A DNA stretch of 64,000 nucleotides from Acidobacteriota bacterium (lineage in GTDB: Bacteria > Acidobacteriota > Blastocatellia > Pyrinomonadales > Pyrinomonadaceae). A program made the translations under genes and the position numbers. Shown here piece after piece: positions 1 through 9,151 of this stretch. Position 1 is the stretch's first letter, and each line of letters begins with the position of its first letter. The stretch lies in the NCBI GenBank assembly GCA_023436495.1, contig JAEZIT010000125.1, forward strand, positions 1-64,000, given 5' to 3'. The notes beneath the pieces were generated by a model. That model made no database searches, was not told the origin of the DNA, and saw only the letters and a program-made list of their open reading frames with translations.

Positions 1-812
1 ATCATAACGACCGCGACCGCACCGATCACAATCGACGAAAAGGACCCCACCGCCGATACGCCTGTCAGCGATTTTGCGATGTTGCGAAACAGCCGGTGAG
101 CGCCACGGGCAAAGGAAAGCTCTTCGCGTTTTTCGGCAGTGTAGGCCTTTACAATTCGGATGCCGCCCAGCGATTCACCCAGTCGGCCGGTGACCTGTGC
201 AGTAATTTCCCCGCGTTCACGAAAGATCGGTCGCAATTTCTTGAAGGCGTACGCAAGGACGCCGCCGAACAGGACAAGCACGACAAGCGTCGCGACCGTT
301 AGCTGCCAATTCAGATAAAAAAGTACAAACACTGCGATGGACGCAGTGACGACACTTCCGAGGATCTGTCCCAATCCGGTACCAAGCAGGTTTCGGATGC
401 CTTCCGCATCGTTCATGATACGCGATATCAATTGGCCGCTTTGCGTCGAATCGAAATAGGATATTGGCAGGCGCTCGATATGACTCTGAACCCGTTTACG
501 CATTTCCGTGATCGCTCGCTGTGCAGCAACGCCGAGGATCTGTTACAGTGCGAACGACGTCACACCCTGGATCAGCGTCGAAATGCCGATCGCGAGGGCG
601 ATCCATTTGATCAGGTCGTATCTTTGTTTTACAAAGACTTCGTCGCCAATGTACTTGGTCGACGCAGGCAGAACCATTCCGGCAAGCCGTGTAACCAGCA
701 TTAATATGCTGCCTACAAACAGCCGCCATCGCGCTTTCCATATTAGGCCTCGAGCTTCAGCCCAGGCGCTGGAATAATTGATCTTCTTTTTCTTTTTTTT
801 CTCCTCGGCCAC
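1..812 (-). pseudogene. MsbA-type ABC exporter, transmembrane part, interrupted by in-frame stop; continues beyond left edge
   Basis: The minus strand starts at a GTG (810-812) with a Lys-rich N-terminus, followed by a six-helix type I ABC exporter transmembrane domain. Family landmarks are VAAQRAITEMRKRVQ, ISYFDSTQSGQLISRI and MNDAEGIRNL. A TAA codon at 543-545 falls between ...TSFAL and QILGVAAQR. Reading in the same frame beyond it is open all the way to base 3, so this is a nonsense codon and not a frameshift. The ATPase domain would lie left of the window. Such exporters flip lipids or export drugs across the inner membrane; the substrate is unknown. The gene is divergent from asnS. It is either a real pseudogene, a readthrough gene or a base-call error. 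Confidence 0.75.
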
Positions 813-860
813 CTAAAACGAGTCTGCGATTGACATTAGAAATTGTCAAACCGCCGCACT

Positions 861-889
861 TTGGAACTATCGCGGAAATTCGGTAAAAT
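861..889 (+). promoter_or_regulatory. Predicted sigma-70 promoter of asnS
   Basis: TTGGAA (861-866) and TAAAAT (884-889) are separated by exactly 17 bases, 27 bases before the asnS ATG. It lies in the only gap between divergent genes here. The call is by consensus only. Confidence 0.45.
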
Positions 890-915
890 CAGTCCTTTAC
901 GACACTCTTTTAACA

Positions 916-2226
916 ATGAAACAAACTTACATTAATCAGCTTAAGGATCATATCGGTGAGGAAGTCACGCTTAAGGGCTGGCTGTACAAGACGCGTTCAA
1001 GCGGAAAACTGGTATTTTTGCAGCTCCGCGATGGAACGGGAATCGTCCAATGCGTCGTTTTCAAGGGGAATGACGAGGAGGTTTTCGAGCGGGCAAAGTC
1101 TGCAGGACAGGAATCTTCTATTATCGTTACCGGCACCGTGAAGGAAGACACGCGATCGCCTATAGGTGTCGAGATCGATGTAAAGAACGTAGATATACTA
1201 CAGAACGTTCACGATTATCCGATCACGCCGAAAGAACACGGGACGGAATTTCTGATGGATCACCGGCACCTCTGGATCCGGTCACGTCGCCAGAACGCTG
1301 TCCTGAAGGTGCGTCACACGGTCATTAAAGCGACTCGCGATTATTTCGACGACCTTGGTTTTATCCTGGCCGATACGCCGATCTTTACGCCGGCAGCCTG
1401 CGAAGGCACGACGACGCTGTTTGAGGTCGATTATTTTGGCGATGACAAGGCCTATCTTACCCAATCCGGACAGCTTTACAATGAGGCGACAGCGGCGGCG
1501 TTTGGTAAATCTTATGCCTTCGGACCGACGTTCCGTGCCGAGAAGTCGAAGACACGCCGCCATTTGACCGAATTCTGGATGGTCGAACCCGAGGTTGCAT
1601 ATGCACATCTTGATGACATGATGGACCTTGGGGAAGGACTGATCCTTGCGATCGTGGATCGTGTCCTCAACGATCGCCGGCAGGAACTAGAAGTTCTGGA
1701 ACGAGATATCTCAAAGCTGGAAGCTATATCCTCCCCGTTTCCGAGACTGCATTATGACAAGGCGGTCGAGATGCTGCAGGAGGGCCATCAGAAAGGCGAA
1801 TTGGAAAACAGGTTTGAATGGGGCGGCGATTTCGGTGCTCCGGATGAGACGTATCTGTCAAACCAATTCGGAAAACCCGTTTTTGTTCACCACTTCCCGG
1901 CCGCGATAAAGGGCTTTTATTTCGAGGTCGATAAGGAACGGCCTGAGCTTGCGCTCGGTATCGACCTTCTGGCTCCGGAAGGCTACGGCGAGATCATCGG
2001 CGGCGGCGAGCGCGCCACTTCGCTTGAATACCTGGAGGAACAGCTCAAAAAGCATGAACTGCCGCAGGAGATCTTCGAGTGGTACTTGGACCTTCGCCGC
2101 TACGGCAGTGTTCCGCACGCGGGATTCGGCATGGGCATCGAACGCTGTACCGCGTGGATGTGCGGCATCGAGCACGTTCGCGAGACCATTCCTTTTCCGC
2201 GAATGTTATATAGGTTAAGGCCATAA
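916..2226 (+). CDS. asnS: Asparaginyl-tRNA synthetase
   Basis: This class IIb aminoacyl-tRNA synthetase charges tRNA-Asn in the cytoplasm. The N-terminal OB-fold anticodon-binding domain covers residues 1-100 (VTLKGWLYKTRSSGK). The catalytic core has motif 2 GPTFRAEKSKTRRHLTEFW near 203-221 and motif 3 GFGMGIER near 403-410. The C-terminal IPFPRMLYRLRP is typical of AsnRS and of archaeal-type AspRS. The FRAE and EFWMVEPE context favours AsnRS. At 436 residues it has the usual length. A mixed Asp/Asn activity cannot be excluded from sequence alone. It appears to be the first gene of a short plus-strand group with the OsmC gene 17 bases downstream. Confidence 0.9.
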   Translation: MKQTYINQLKDHIGEEVTLKGWLYKTRSSGKLVFLQLRDGTGIVQCVVFKGNDEEVFERAKSAGQESSIIVTGTVKEDTRSPIGVEIDVKNVDILQNVHDYPITPKEHGTEFLMDHRHLWIRSRRQNAVLKVRHTVIKATRDYFDDLGFILADTPIFTPAACEGTTTLFEVDYFGDDKAYLTQSGQLYNEATAAAFGKSYAFGPTFRAEKSKTRRHLTEFWMVEPEVAYAHLDDMMDLGEGLILAIVDRVLNDRRQELEVLERDISKLEAISSPFPRLHYDKAVEMLQEGHQKGELENRFEWGGDFGAPDETYLSNQFGKPVFVHHFPAAIKGFYFEVDKERPELALGIDLLAPEGYGEIIGGGERATSLEYLEEQLKKHELPQEIFEWYLDLRRYGSVPHAGFGMGIERCTAWMCGIEHVRETIPFPRMLYRLRP

Positions 2227-2243
2227 CAAGAACAATTAGCACT

Positions 2244-2708
2244 ATGTCCACTTATACAACAACGATCACTTGGACGAACGACGCGTTGAACGAATTTGTA
2301 AAGGGCCGTTACACTCGCGGCCACACGTGGTCGTTCGACGGCGGCGTGGAGGTATCTGCGTCTTCGTCTCCCCACGCGGTGCGTATTCCGTATTCCGTCG
2401 AAGCTGCGGTTGATCCGGAAGAGGCTCTTGTGGCCGCCGCATCGGCGTGCCATATGCTGACATTCTTGTGGCTGGCTTCGCGAAAGGGTTTCGTGGTCTC
2501 TTCATATACGGATACTGCCTTCGGCGAAATGACCAAAGGCCACGACGGCAAGGAATGGATCTCGAGGATCACGCTGGATCCAACAATAGAATGGACGGGC
2601 GATTCGATCCCTACGGAAGCCGAGATTACCGAGCTGCATCATGCCGCTCATGACGGATGCTTCATAGCAAATTCCATAAAATCAGAGGTTATTGTTAAAG
2701 GTGTCTAG
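2244..2708 (+). CDS. OsmC/Ohr-family peroxiredoxin-like protein
   Basis: This 154-residue protein has the two redox cysteines of the OsmC/Ohr family, C69 in ASACHM and C139 in DGCFIAN, at the expected spacing. Family members reduce organic hydroperoxides with thiol cofactors in the cytoplasm. The N-terminal strand segment (ITWTNDALNEF) resembles the OsmC-like subgroup rather than classical Ohr. The physiological substrate is unknown. The 3' end runs into the start region of the next gene, so the two are probably co-transcribed. Confidence 0.85.
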   Translation: MSTYTTTITWTNDALNEFVKGRYTRGHTWSFDGGVEVSASSSPHAVRIPYSVEAAVDPEEALVAAASACHMLTFLWLASRKGFVVSSYTDTAFGEMTKGHDGKEWISRITLDPTIEWTGDSIPTEAEITELHHAAHDGCFIANSIKSEVIVKGV

Positions 2709-3954
2709 AAAGTGCGGGCGTCTATTCACTTCAGTTCTTGTAGCCGTCGTTTTGTCATTCTCGGCAGCGGCAATTGCGCAGGCGCCGATACGCGATCTGA
2801 GGCCGACGGTCGTCCTCATTTCGCTCGACGGGTTTCGCTATGATTATCCCGAGAAGTTTGAAGCCAAAACCCTTAAATCCCTTGCAAAGAACGGAGTCCG
2901 AGCAAAGTGGATGATCCCCTCGTTCCCCACGAAGACGTTTCCGAATCACTATACGATCGCGACAGGGCTTTATCCCGCACACCACGGCATAATCGAAAAC
3001 AATATTTGGGATTTTGGGACGACGTTTTCGCTAGGTAAGCGTGAGGAGGTGCAGAATCCGCGATGGTGGCTGGGTGAGCCCATCTGGGTTACCGCCGAGA
3101 CACAGGATCATCGGGCGGCAGCGTTCTTTTTTCCGGGTACTGAAGCTCCAATAAAGGGTATTCGGCCGAGTTTCTGGAAAGAGTACGTCCACGAGACGCC
3201 TCATGAAGAACGCGTTGATACGGTCCTCGGATGGCTCGATCTGCCCAAGGAGAAACGCCCGACTGTGTTCACAATGTATTTCAGTGACGCCGACGACGCT
3301 GGCCACCGATACTCGCCCGATTCCGCCGAGACGCGCGAAGCAGTGCTGAAGGTGGACACAGCGTTAAAACGGCTGCTCGACGGTTTGAGGGTCCGAAAGA
3401 TCGAAAAACAGGTCAATTTGATCATTGTTTCCGATCACGGCATGGCCACGGTCGATCAGCAAAATGCCGTTTTAATGGATGATGTACTGGACGCATCTAA
3501 AACCGAACGCATTCTCTGGACGGGCGAGATAGTTCAGATCTTCCCGAAGCCCGGCGAAGAAGAGTCCATCATGGCGGGGTTAACCTCGATACAACACGCA
3601 ACTTGCTGGCGCAAGTCCGAGATCCCGGAACGCCTGCATTATAGAGACAGCAGCCGGATCGCACCGATCATTTGTTCGGCGGACGAAGGCTGGTTCATGA
3701 CCAGCCGCGAACGGTATGAAGGCCAGAAGAAACGAGCGGAATTTTCGCAGCTTCGCGGTGCTCATGGGTATGATAACCGCTACGAATCGATGAGGGCGAT
3801 ATTCATTGGTCACGGAAAGGCATTTAAGAAAGGCAAGGTCGTCGAACCCTTCGAGAATATCCATATCTATGAACTGATGTGCCGCATTTTGGGGCTGACG
3901 CCTGCAAAAAATGATGGGGATCTCGCCAGGGTGAGATCATTTCTTCGGAACTGA
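2701..3954 (+). CDS. Secreted nucleotide pyrophosphatase/phosphodiesterase (NPP, alkaline-phosphatase superfamily)
   Basis: I favour the GTG start at 2701, which gives a short basic N-terminus, a hydrophobic core and cleavage near AIAQA (a Sec signal peptide). A TTG at 2692 is an alternative, and both overlap the OsmC gene. The NPP catalytic threonine lies in PTKTFPNHY. Metal ligands are visible in SLDGFR, DADDAGH, SDHGM and the C-terminal HGYDN. Bacterial NPPs hydrolyse nucleotide or lipid phosphodiesters in the periplasm. The length of about 417 residues is normal. The substrate is not predictable here. Confidence 0.85.
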   Translation: MSRKCGRLFTSVLVAVVLSFSAAAIAQAPIRDLRPTVVLISLDGFRYDYPEKFEAKTLKSLAKNGVRAKWMIPSFPTKTFPNHYTIATGLYPAHHGIIENNIWDFGTTFSLGKREEVQNPRWWLGEPIWVTAETQDHRAAAFFFPGTEAPIKGIRPSFWKEYVHETPHEERVDTVLGWLDLPKEKRPTVFTMYFSDADDAGHRYSPDSAETREAVLKVDTALKRLLDGLRVRKIEKQVNLIIVSDHGMATVDQQNAVLMDDVLDASKTERILWTGEIVQIFPKPGEEESIMAGLTSIQHATCWRKSEIPERLHYRDSSRIAPIICSADEGWFMTSRERYEGQKKRAEFSQLRGAHGYDNRYESMRAIFIGHGKAFKKGKVVEPFENIHIYELMCRILGLTPAKNDGDLARVRSFLRN

Positions 3955-3958
3955 GCCA

Positions 3959-4846
3959 CTATTCTTCTGACTTGATAGTAATGACAGCGATCTCGGGCGG
4001 CATCAGAAATCTAAAAGGCAGGATGCTCGTTCCGATGCCGGTCGTTACGAACATATGGGCTCTGTCTTCCTGAATATGGCCGCGTGCATATTTCTGGCCA
4101 AACGATGAGGGGACGACCGGCGAGCCGATGATGGGCAGCCACACCTGTCCGCCGTGCGTGTGGCCCGCAAACATAAGCTTAAAGCTCGGGCCGAACGTGT
4201 GAAAGGCATTTAAAACGGGGAAAACGTCGGGGCTGTGCTGCAGGACGATCATATCGCCGGTTTGCTCATATCTGGCTGCGGCTGCACGCATGTCTGCATC
4301 GAACGTGTACCACGACCCCATATGCAGGTGGTCGCGCATCCCAAAAATACGCAGCTTCCGCCCGTTTTGCTCGATAACCGCTACCTCGTTCTGCAAAACT
4401 GTGATCCCGGCACCTTCGAGCGACGACGCCACCGTGTCATTTCCGTACCAGCCATCGTGGTTGCCCAAAACGGCGTAAACGCCTGATTTTGCACGCAGGC
4501 CGCTCAGGTTTTCCGCGATAACGGACATGGGCATACGGATCGAAGTGTGGTCGTTATTGTTGGACACGTAATCGCCGAGCAAGACGATAACGTCTGCGTT
4601 TTCAGTATTTGCCGTCTTTACCAGACGCCGCATCATTTCCACGGAGCCGCCGTTCGAGCCGCCGTGGATATCGGAGATGGCGACGATCTTTATCCCGTCA
4701 AATGCAGGGTCCCAACCCTTGATCCGGACGACCTCGCGCGTCACTGCCAAGCGGTTTGGTTCGATAAAATATGCGTATGCCAGGCACAGCAGGCCAAGTG
4801 CAAACGCGGAAAGCAGGGCGATTAGAAACGTTCGGGTGCGATTCAT
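3959..4846 (-). CDS. Membrane-anchored metallophosphoesterase (YkuE-like), copy 2
   Basis: The start is the ATG at 4844-4846, which overlaps the TGA of the upstream paralogue as ATGA; a longer upstream reading would lie inside that gene. One N-terminal transmembrane segment is followed by a calcineurin-like phosphoesterase domain. All metal motifs are present: SDIHGGS, LLGDY, GNHDGW and GHTHGG. Related YkuE/LpxG-like enzymes act on membrane-associated phosphates such as lipid A precursors. Here the substrate is unknown. It is 295 residues long and a clear tandem duplicate of the gene at 4843-5700. Confidence 0.85.
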   Translation of the reverse strand: MNRTRTFLIALLSAFALGLLCLAYAYFIEPNRLAVTREVVRIKGWDPAFDGIKIVAISDIHGGSNGGSVEMMRRLVKTANTENADVIVLLGDYVSNNNDHTSIRMPMSVIAENLSGLRAKSGVYAVLGNHDGWYGNDTVASSLEGAGITVLQNEVAVIEQNGRKLRIFGMRDHLHMGSWYTFDADMRAAAARYEQTGDMIVLQHSPDVFPVLNAFHTFGPSFKLMFAGHTHGGQVWLPIIGSPVVPSSFGQKYARGHIQEDRAHMFVTTGIGTSILPFRFLMPPEIAVITIKSEE

Positions 4847-5700
4847 TGATCGAGCGAATTGATGGTAAGCACTGCTATCTCTGGCGGTACTCCGAACCGC
4901 AGTTGAGGACCGCTGCACCCTATGCCAGTGGTAACGAACAAATGTTTTTGATCGACCACTATTTCTCCTGCCATGAATCGCGGGTCGTTTACCCAAGCTT
5001 GGGCACCGATGATCGGCAAACGAACTTGCCCGCCATGCGAATGACCGGCGATCATCAGCGAAATTCCTTCGGGTGTCTTTAATATCGAGTCAGGATTGTG
5101 GGTGACGGCGATCACGTTCGATCTCTTCGATATCGTGTCGTACGTTTCTGCCAATGGCACTCTCCGAGCTTTCCAATAATCTTCAATTCCCCAAAGATGC
5201 AATGTTTCGCCGTTTATGTCGATCGGCACAACCTTGTTCTCCAGTACTTTGATACCGGCGGCCTCGAATTCCGTGACCACCCGTTTTTCGTCCCACCACC
5301 AGTCGTGATTGCCGATAACGGCGTACGTCCCGTATTTCGCCTCAAACCCGCGAAGATTGTGGGCGATCGTTTCGACCGGCATTCGGAGGTCTTTACTTTT
5401 GAATTTGACCTCCGAAATATAGTCGCCCAGCAAGACGATCAGGTCGGGTTTTTCGGCGTTCGCCATTAATACGAGCTGTCGCAGCCGTTCTTCGGTGACG
5501 TGGTTCGACCCGCCGTGAATGTCGGCGATGGCGACGATCTTGAGCCCGTTGAGCGCGGGGCTAAAATGTGGGACCTTGATTCCCTGTTCGTTCATCACAA
5601 GCCGTCGCGGCTCGATAAAATATGCGTATCCGAGCGCGGTCAGGCCCACCAGGAATACCGCCAGAAGGAACAAAGCTAATCGGATGAGCCATTTTTTCAT
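4843..5700 (-). CDS. Membrane-anchored metallophosphoesterase (YkuE-like), copy 1
   Basis: This 285-residue paralogue of the next gene has the same plan: an N-terminal transmembrane helix ending in AYFIEP, then DIHGGSN, LLGDY, GNHDWWW and GHSHGGQ. The two proteins share the unusual YFIEP/RRL or NRL junction after the membrane helix, which indicates recent duplication. It lies 9 bases downstream of the UbiD-family gene, so the three genes probably form an operon. A membrane-proximal phosphatase role is inferred; the substrate is unknown. Confidence 0.85.
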   Translation of the reverse strand: MKKWLIRLALFLLAVFLVGLTALGYAYFIEPRRLVMNEQGIKVPHFSPALNGLKIVAIADIHGGSNHVTEERLRQLVLMANAEKPDLIVLLGDYISEVKFKSKDLRMPVETIAHNLRGFEAKYGTYAVIGNHDWWWDEKRVVTEFEAAGIKVLENKVVPIDINGETLHLWGIEDYWKARRVPLAETYDTISKRSNVIAVTHNPDSILKTPEGISLMIAGHSHGGQVRLPIIGAQAWVNDPRFMAGEIVVDQKHLFVTTGIGCSGPQLRFGVPPEIAVLTINSLDQ

Positions 5701-5709
5701 ATTTCTATT

Positions 5710-7464
5710 TTACGACCGGTGAAAGTAGCTGTTCCATTTTTCGTCCACAAGCCGAACGATATCCTCGCGTGGTTCGACCTCGGCCGGGTACCAGGGTTTC
5801 ATGCGGGCGTCTATCACGATCGGGGCGGTGTATCCGATGTGGTTATTTTTTACGGACACTGATTTTGCATGTATGTCCGATGCCGGATCGAACCGCGTCC
5901 ATGTCGCCCAGAGGAACTTGTCGGCGGACGCTGCATGATCGGCGTTGTCGTGCAGGACCAGAAGCTGCCAGTCTCCGAACCTTCCTGATTCGGCGACGCG
6001 TTTCGCGAGTTCGGGTTCCGAGCTGAAATCCGGGCCTTCGATCACGAGGCATCCGCGGCAGAACGGTTCGACGCGCCGAATTCCCTGCGGCAATTCCCCT
6101 TTATATTCGCCCGGCAGATCACGTTTTGCATCGCCCATGCCCATCAGGATGGCCTTGCTGCCGTGATTGATCTTGCCGCTGGCATAATCCAGCGTGTCAA
6201 AGGCCGTTTGGCTGAATATAAAAAGGTCGCGGTGCCATTCGGCACGTGCGAGGATGTGTTCCAACAGCGACCGAAAATCGGTCAGGTCCTGCGGCTTATC
6301 GGTAAGCAGCAAAAATTTGGTCAAGGCGAGCTGTCCCTCGCCCAAAATGCGAAATCCGGCCGATAGGCCTTCGCGGGCAAAGCGTTCCTTGACGACCGCG
6401 GCCGCGAGCGAATGAAACCCGGTTTCGCCGTAGCTCCAAAGGTCCCTCACTGCCGGCATAACGACCGGAAACAGCGGTGATAGAAGCTCCTGCAGGTAAT
6501 CGCCGATGAAAAAGTCTTCCTGTCGCGGCTTTCCGACGACCGTCGCCGGATATATCGCGTCCTTGCGATGATAGACGGCGTCCGCCGTAAAGACCGGATA
6601 ATCGTGCGTGAGCGAATAATATCCGTAATGGTCGCCGAACGGGCCTTCCGGTTTCCGCGTGTGCGGATCGACATGGCCGCAGATCGCAAATTCTGCTTCG
6701 GCGATCAACCTGTGGCCGCCGTCCGGGTTTTCCACCGTCGCGATCTTGCCGTCGGCAAGCAGTGACGCCAGGACCAGTTCCGGCACGTCTTCCGGCAGCG
6801 GAGCGATCGCGGAAAGGATCATTGCGGGCGAACCGCCCAGAAACACGGTGACGGGCAGCGGACGGCCCTGTTGTTCGGCCTCGTAATAGTGGAATCCGCC
6901 GCCTTTTCCTATCTGCCAGTGCATTCCGGTCGTGCGTTTGTCGTACCGCTGCATTCTGTAAATGCCAAGGTTATGCTTGCCCGTAACCGGGCTTTCGGTA
7001 TAGACCAGCGGCAGCGTGTTAAAATGGCCGCCGTCTTCGTGCCACAGCTGGATGAACGGCAGAGCTTCGAGGTCGACGGACGCCTGCTTCGACTCAAGGA
7101 CCGGCGCCCGCTTGACCCGTTTTGTCCCCAGCTTCAAAGCGGTCAGCCCGAGATCCCGGTATTTCCAGAGCTCAGCGGGCCTGGGCGGCAGAAGCACCTC
7201 GACCATCTCGACTGCGCGGCGAACGAATTCCTGCGGTTTTTTGCCGAACGCCAATTCAATACGTTTGATCGTGCCGAACATGTTCGTCACCACCGGAAAC
7301 GAAGAGCCTTTCACGTTCGTGAACATCAGGGCCTTCCCCTGCTCTTCGATGACCCGCCGATGGATCTCAGCGAGCTCGAGATACGGATCGACCCCGGTTG
7401 TGATCTCGATCAATTCATTTTCGTTCTTTAGCTGGTCCAGAAACGAACGAAGGTTCTTGTGCAT
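5710..7464 (-). CDS. UbiD-family (prenylated-FMN) decarboxylase
   Basis: The ATG at 7462-7464 gives MHKNLRSFLDQLK, the usual UbiD N-terminus. The open frame upstream codes for Lys/Arg-rich sequence that does not resemble the family. The hallmark EGPFGDHYGYYS carries the catalytic glutamate region, and the IYRMQRYD and GKPRQEDF blocks are typical. At 584 residues it is longer than E. coli UbiD (about 500) and closer to the long menaquinone-type UbiD proteins. It probably decarboxylates a quinone precursor or another aromatic/unsaturated acid, using prFMN made by a UbiX partner not in this window. Two membrane phosphoesterases follow closely. Confidence 0.85.
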   Translation of the reverse strand: MHKNLRSFLDQLKNENELIEITTGVDPYLELAEIHRRVIEEQGKALMFTNVKGSSFPVVTNMFGTIKRIELAFGKKPQEFVRRAVEMVEVLLPPRPAELWKYRDLGLTALKLGTKRVKRAPVLESKQASVDLEALPFIQLWHEDGGHFNTLPLVYTESPVTGKHNLGIYRMQRYDKRTTGMHWQIGKGGGFHYYEAEQQGRPLPVTVFLGGSPAMILSAIAPLPEDVPELVLASLLADGKIATVENPDGGHRLIAEAEFAICGHVDPHTRKPEGPFGDHYGYYSLTHDYPVFTADAVYHRKDAIYPATVVGKPRQEDFFIGDYLQELLSPLFPVVMPAVRDLWSYGETGFHSLAAAVVKERFAREGLSAGFRILGEGQLALTKFLLLTDKPQDLTDFRSLLEHILARAEWHRDLFIFSQTAFDTLDYASGKINHGSKAILMGMGDAKRDLPGEYKGELPQGIRRVEPFCRGCLVIEGPDFSSEPELAKRVAESGRFGDWQLLVLHDNADHAASADKFLWATWTRFDPASDIHAKSVSVKNNHIGYTAPIVIDARMKPWYPAEVEPREDIVRLVDEKWNSYFHRS

Positions 7465-7609
7465 AAAAATAGATCTGCCCGCTATATTCGCGTAGCCGTT
7501 TGAAAACTCTAATTTACCAGTTTTACGGCGTTTCGTGAATTTAGCGGGCGGTTTGTTAAAGTAATGGCTCAGGGGTCGCATGATCGACACCTGAGCCATT
7601 ACGTCAAGT

Positions 7610-9151
7610 TTACTTGCGAAGGCTGTCTTTGGTTATGTCCAGATCATCGGCTTTGACCACGTCAAACTTTGCTCCGGGAAACCGCTTTGCGAGGTCATCC
7701 TTGAACTTGGCGTAATCGCCGACAATGATGATGTCGCCGCCGATCAGGTTGGCAGAGGCGAAGTCGCGTATCTGGCGGTCCGTAACGGCGTTCACCGCCG
7801 ACATGTAACGGTTAAGTTCGCTCGCCGGAAGATCGAAGGTGTACAGATCGGCCAGCGCATTCACCAAACCGCCGGTCGTTTCGATATTTCTTCCAAATCC
7901 GCCGGTCAGAACCGATTTCCTCGGGTCGAGCTCGCTATCCTGGATCTCGCCGCTGGTCAGGCGTTTGATCTCCGCAAGGACAAGTTCCGCGACCTCGGGT
8001 GCGGACTCGTTCTTGGTCTGTGTCCGGGTCGAGAAATTCGAGCCGTCCCAACGCCAGGCAAAACCGCTGCCCGCGCCGTAGCTGAGGCCGCGTTTGATGC
8101 GGATCTCCTGATTCAGACGCGAAGAATAGCCGCCGCCGAGCAGCGAATTAAGGACCGTTGCGGGAAAATATTCGTCCGATGGACGGATCGAATTATCCAC
8201 TACCTGCGAACGTCCGTGGCCAACATGTCGATTGTATGCAACGGACGCCTGGCCCGCATTCGGCAGGTCAACGATCAGGAATCTGATCCCATTGTCCGCG
8301 GCAGAGGCAGCAGGTTCCTTGTCCTTGGGCGTCCCGAGGCTGTCGAGCAGCTTAAGTCCCGCCTCCTTCTTGGCGGCGCTGTTGCCCGGCCAGCCGCCGA
8401 ATAGCTTCTGCGCCAATTCATTGGCCTTCGCCGCGGTGATATCACCGGCAAAGATGAGGTACGAATTCGCAGGCTCGTATCGCTGCGAGTGGAACCGGAC
8501 GATGTCGTCACGCGAAATGCTGTTCAGGCTGTCGGGTGTTCCGCCCGCCGGATGCTCGTTGAATGCATATTTGCTCGCAACATACGTCGTGAGAAATCCG
8601 GGCTGCGTCAGGTCGTATGTCAGGCCGTCGATCGCCTGCGACCGAAGCAGATCCAGCTCCGATTGCGTAAAAGTCGGATTCAGCACAACGTCCGCAAGGA
8701 TCTCCATCGCCTGGCCGATCTTGTCCGAGGTCACCGAGACGGTAACCGCTGAATTATTCCAGCCGGCTCCCGAATAGATAGAGCCTCCGAGAAATTCGAC
8801 TTCTTCGGCGATCTGATTGGCCGAACGGGTTTTCGTGCCCTTGGTCAGCATCGACGCGGTGAGGCTTGCCAGCCCGGCTTTGTCCATAGATTCCGTCGAA
8901 GCGCCTGCCCGTACCAAAAGCTGGACCGTTACCAGCGGGACATCGCGTTTTTCGACGACCGCGACGGTCAATCCGTTCTTAAGCTTAGTTTCTTTAGCGG
9001 CCGGAATGTTAACGGAGCGTGCCGGGCCGGGTTTGGGAACGATGTCCTGCGCTTTCAGCGTTGATGCCCCGACTCCGATAAACGTACCGACAACAGCAAA
9101 CACCAGGGCCGGCAGGGCGATTCGTTTTATTGATCGATTCACGTAGTTCAT
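7610..9151 (-). CDS. M16-family zinc peptidase homologue, catalytically inactive partner subunit
   Basis: This 513-residue protein has a signal peptide (MNYVNRSIKR... to LKAQ) and the two-lobed M16 fold. The position where active M16 enzymes carry HxxEH reads GLASLTASML, so the zinc ligands are absent. The C-terminal lobe keeps the conserved RGLSYGAGSGF segment that M16 partner subunits use for substrate binding. It overlaps the active partner (9148-10491) by ATGA. The arrangement parallels mitochondrial processing peptidase alpha/beta and sphingomonad heterodimeric M16 peptidases. It is likely periplasmic and peptide-degrading. Confidence 0.85.
   Translation of the reverse strand: MNYVNRSIKRIALPALVFAVVGTFIGVGASTLKAQDIVPKPGPARSVNIPAAKETKLKNGLTVAVVEKRDVPLVTVQLLVRAGASTESMDKAGLASLTASMLTKGTKTRSANQIAEEVEFLGGSIYSGAGWNNSAVTVSVTSDKIGQAMEILADVVLNPTFTQSELDLLRSQAIDGLTYDLTQPGFLTTYVASKYAFNEHPAGGTPDSLNSISRDDIVRFHSQRYEPANSYLIFAGDITAAKANELAQKLFGGWPGNSAAKKEAGLKLLDSLGTPKDKEPAASAADNGIRFLIVDLPNAGQASVAYNRHVGHGRSQVVDNSIRPSDEYFPATVLNSLLGGGYSSRLNQEIRIKRGLSYGAGSGFAWRWDGSNFSTRTQTKNESAPEVAELVLAEIKRLTSGEIQDSELDPRKSVLTGGFGRNIETTGGLVNALADLYTFDLPASELNRYMSAVNAVTDRQIRDFASANLIGGDIIIVGDYAKFKDDLAKRFPGAKFDVVKADDLDITKDSLRK

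Noticed and set aside
543..812. Idea that the ABC exporter is split by a frameshift in the A-rich lysine stretch
   Set aside because: The frame is the same on both sides of the interruption; the break is a stop codon, not a shift, and the homopolymer lies at the N-terminus where the frame still matches the family.
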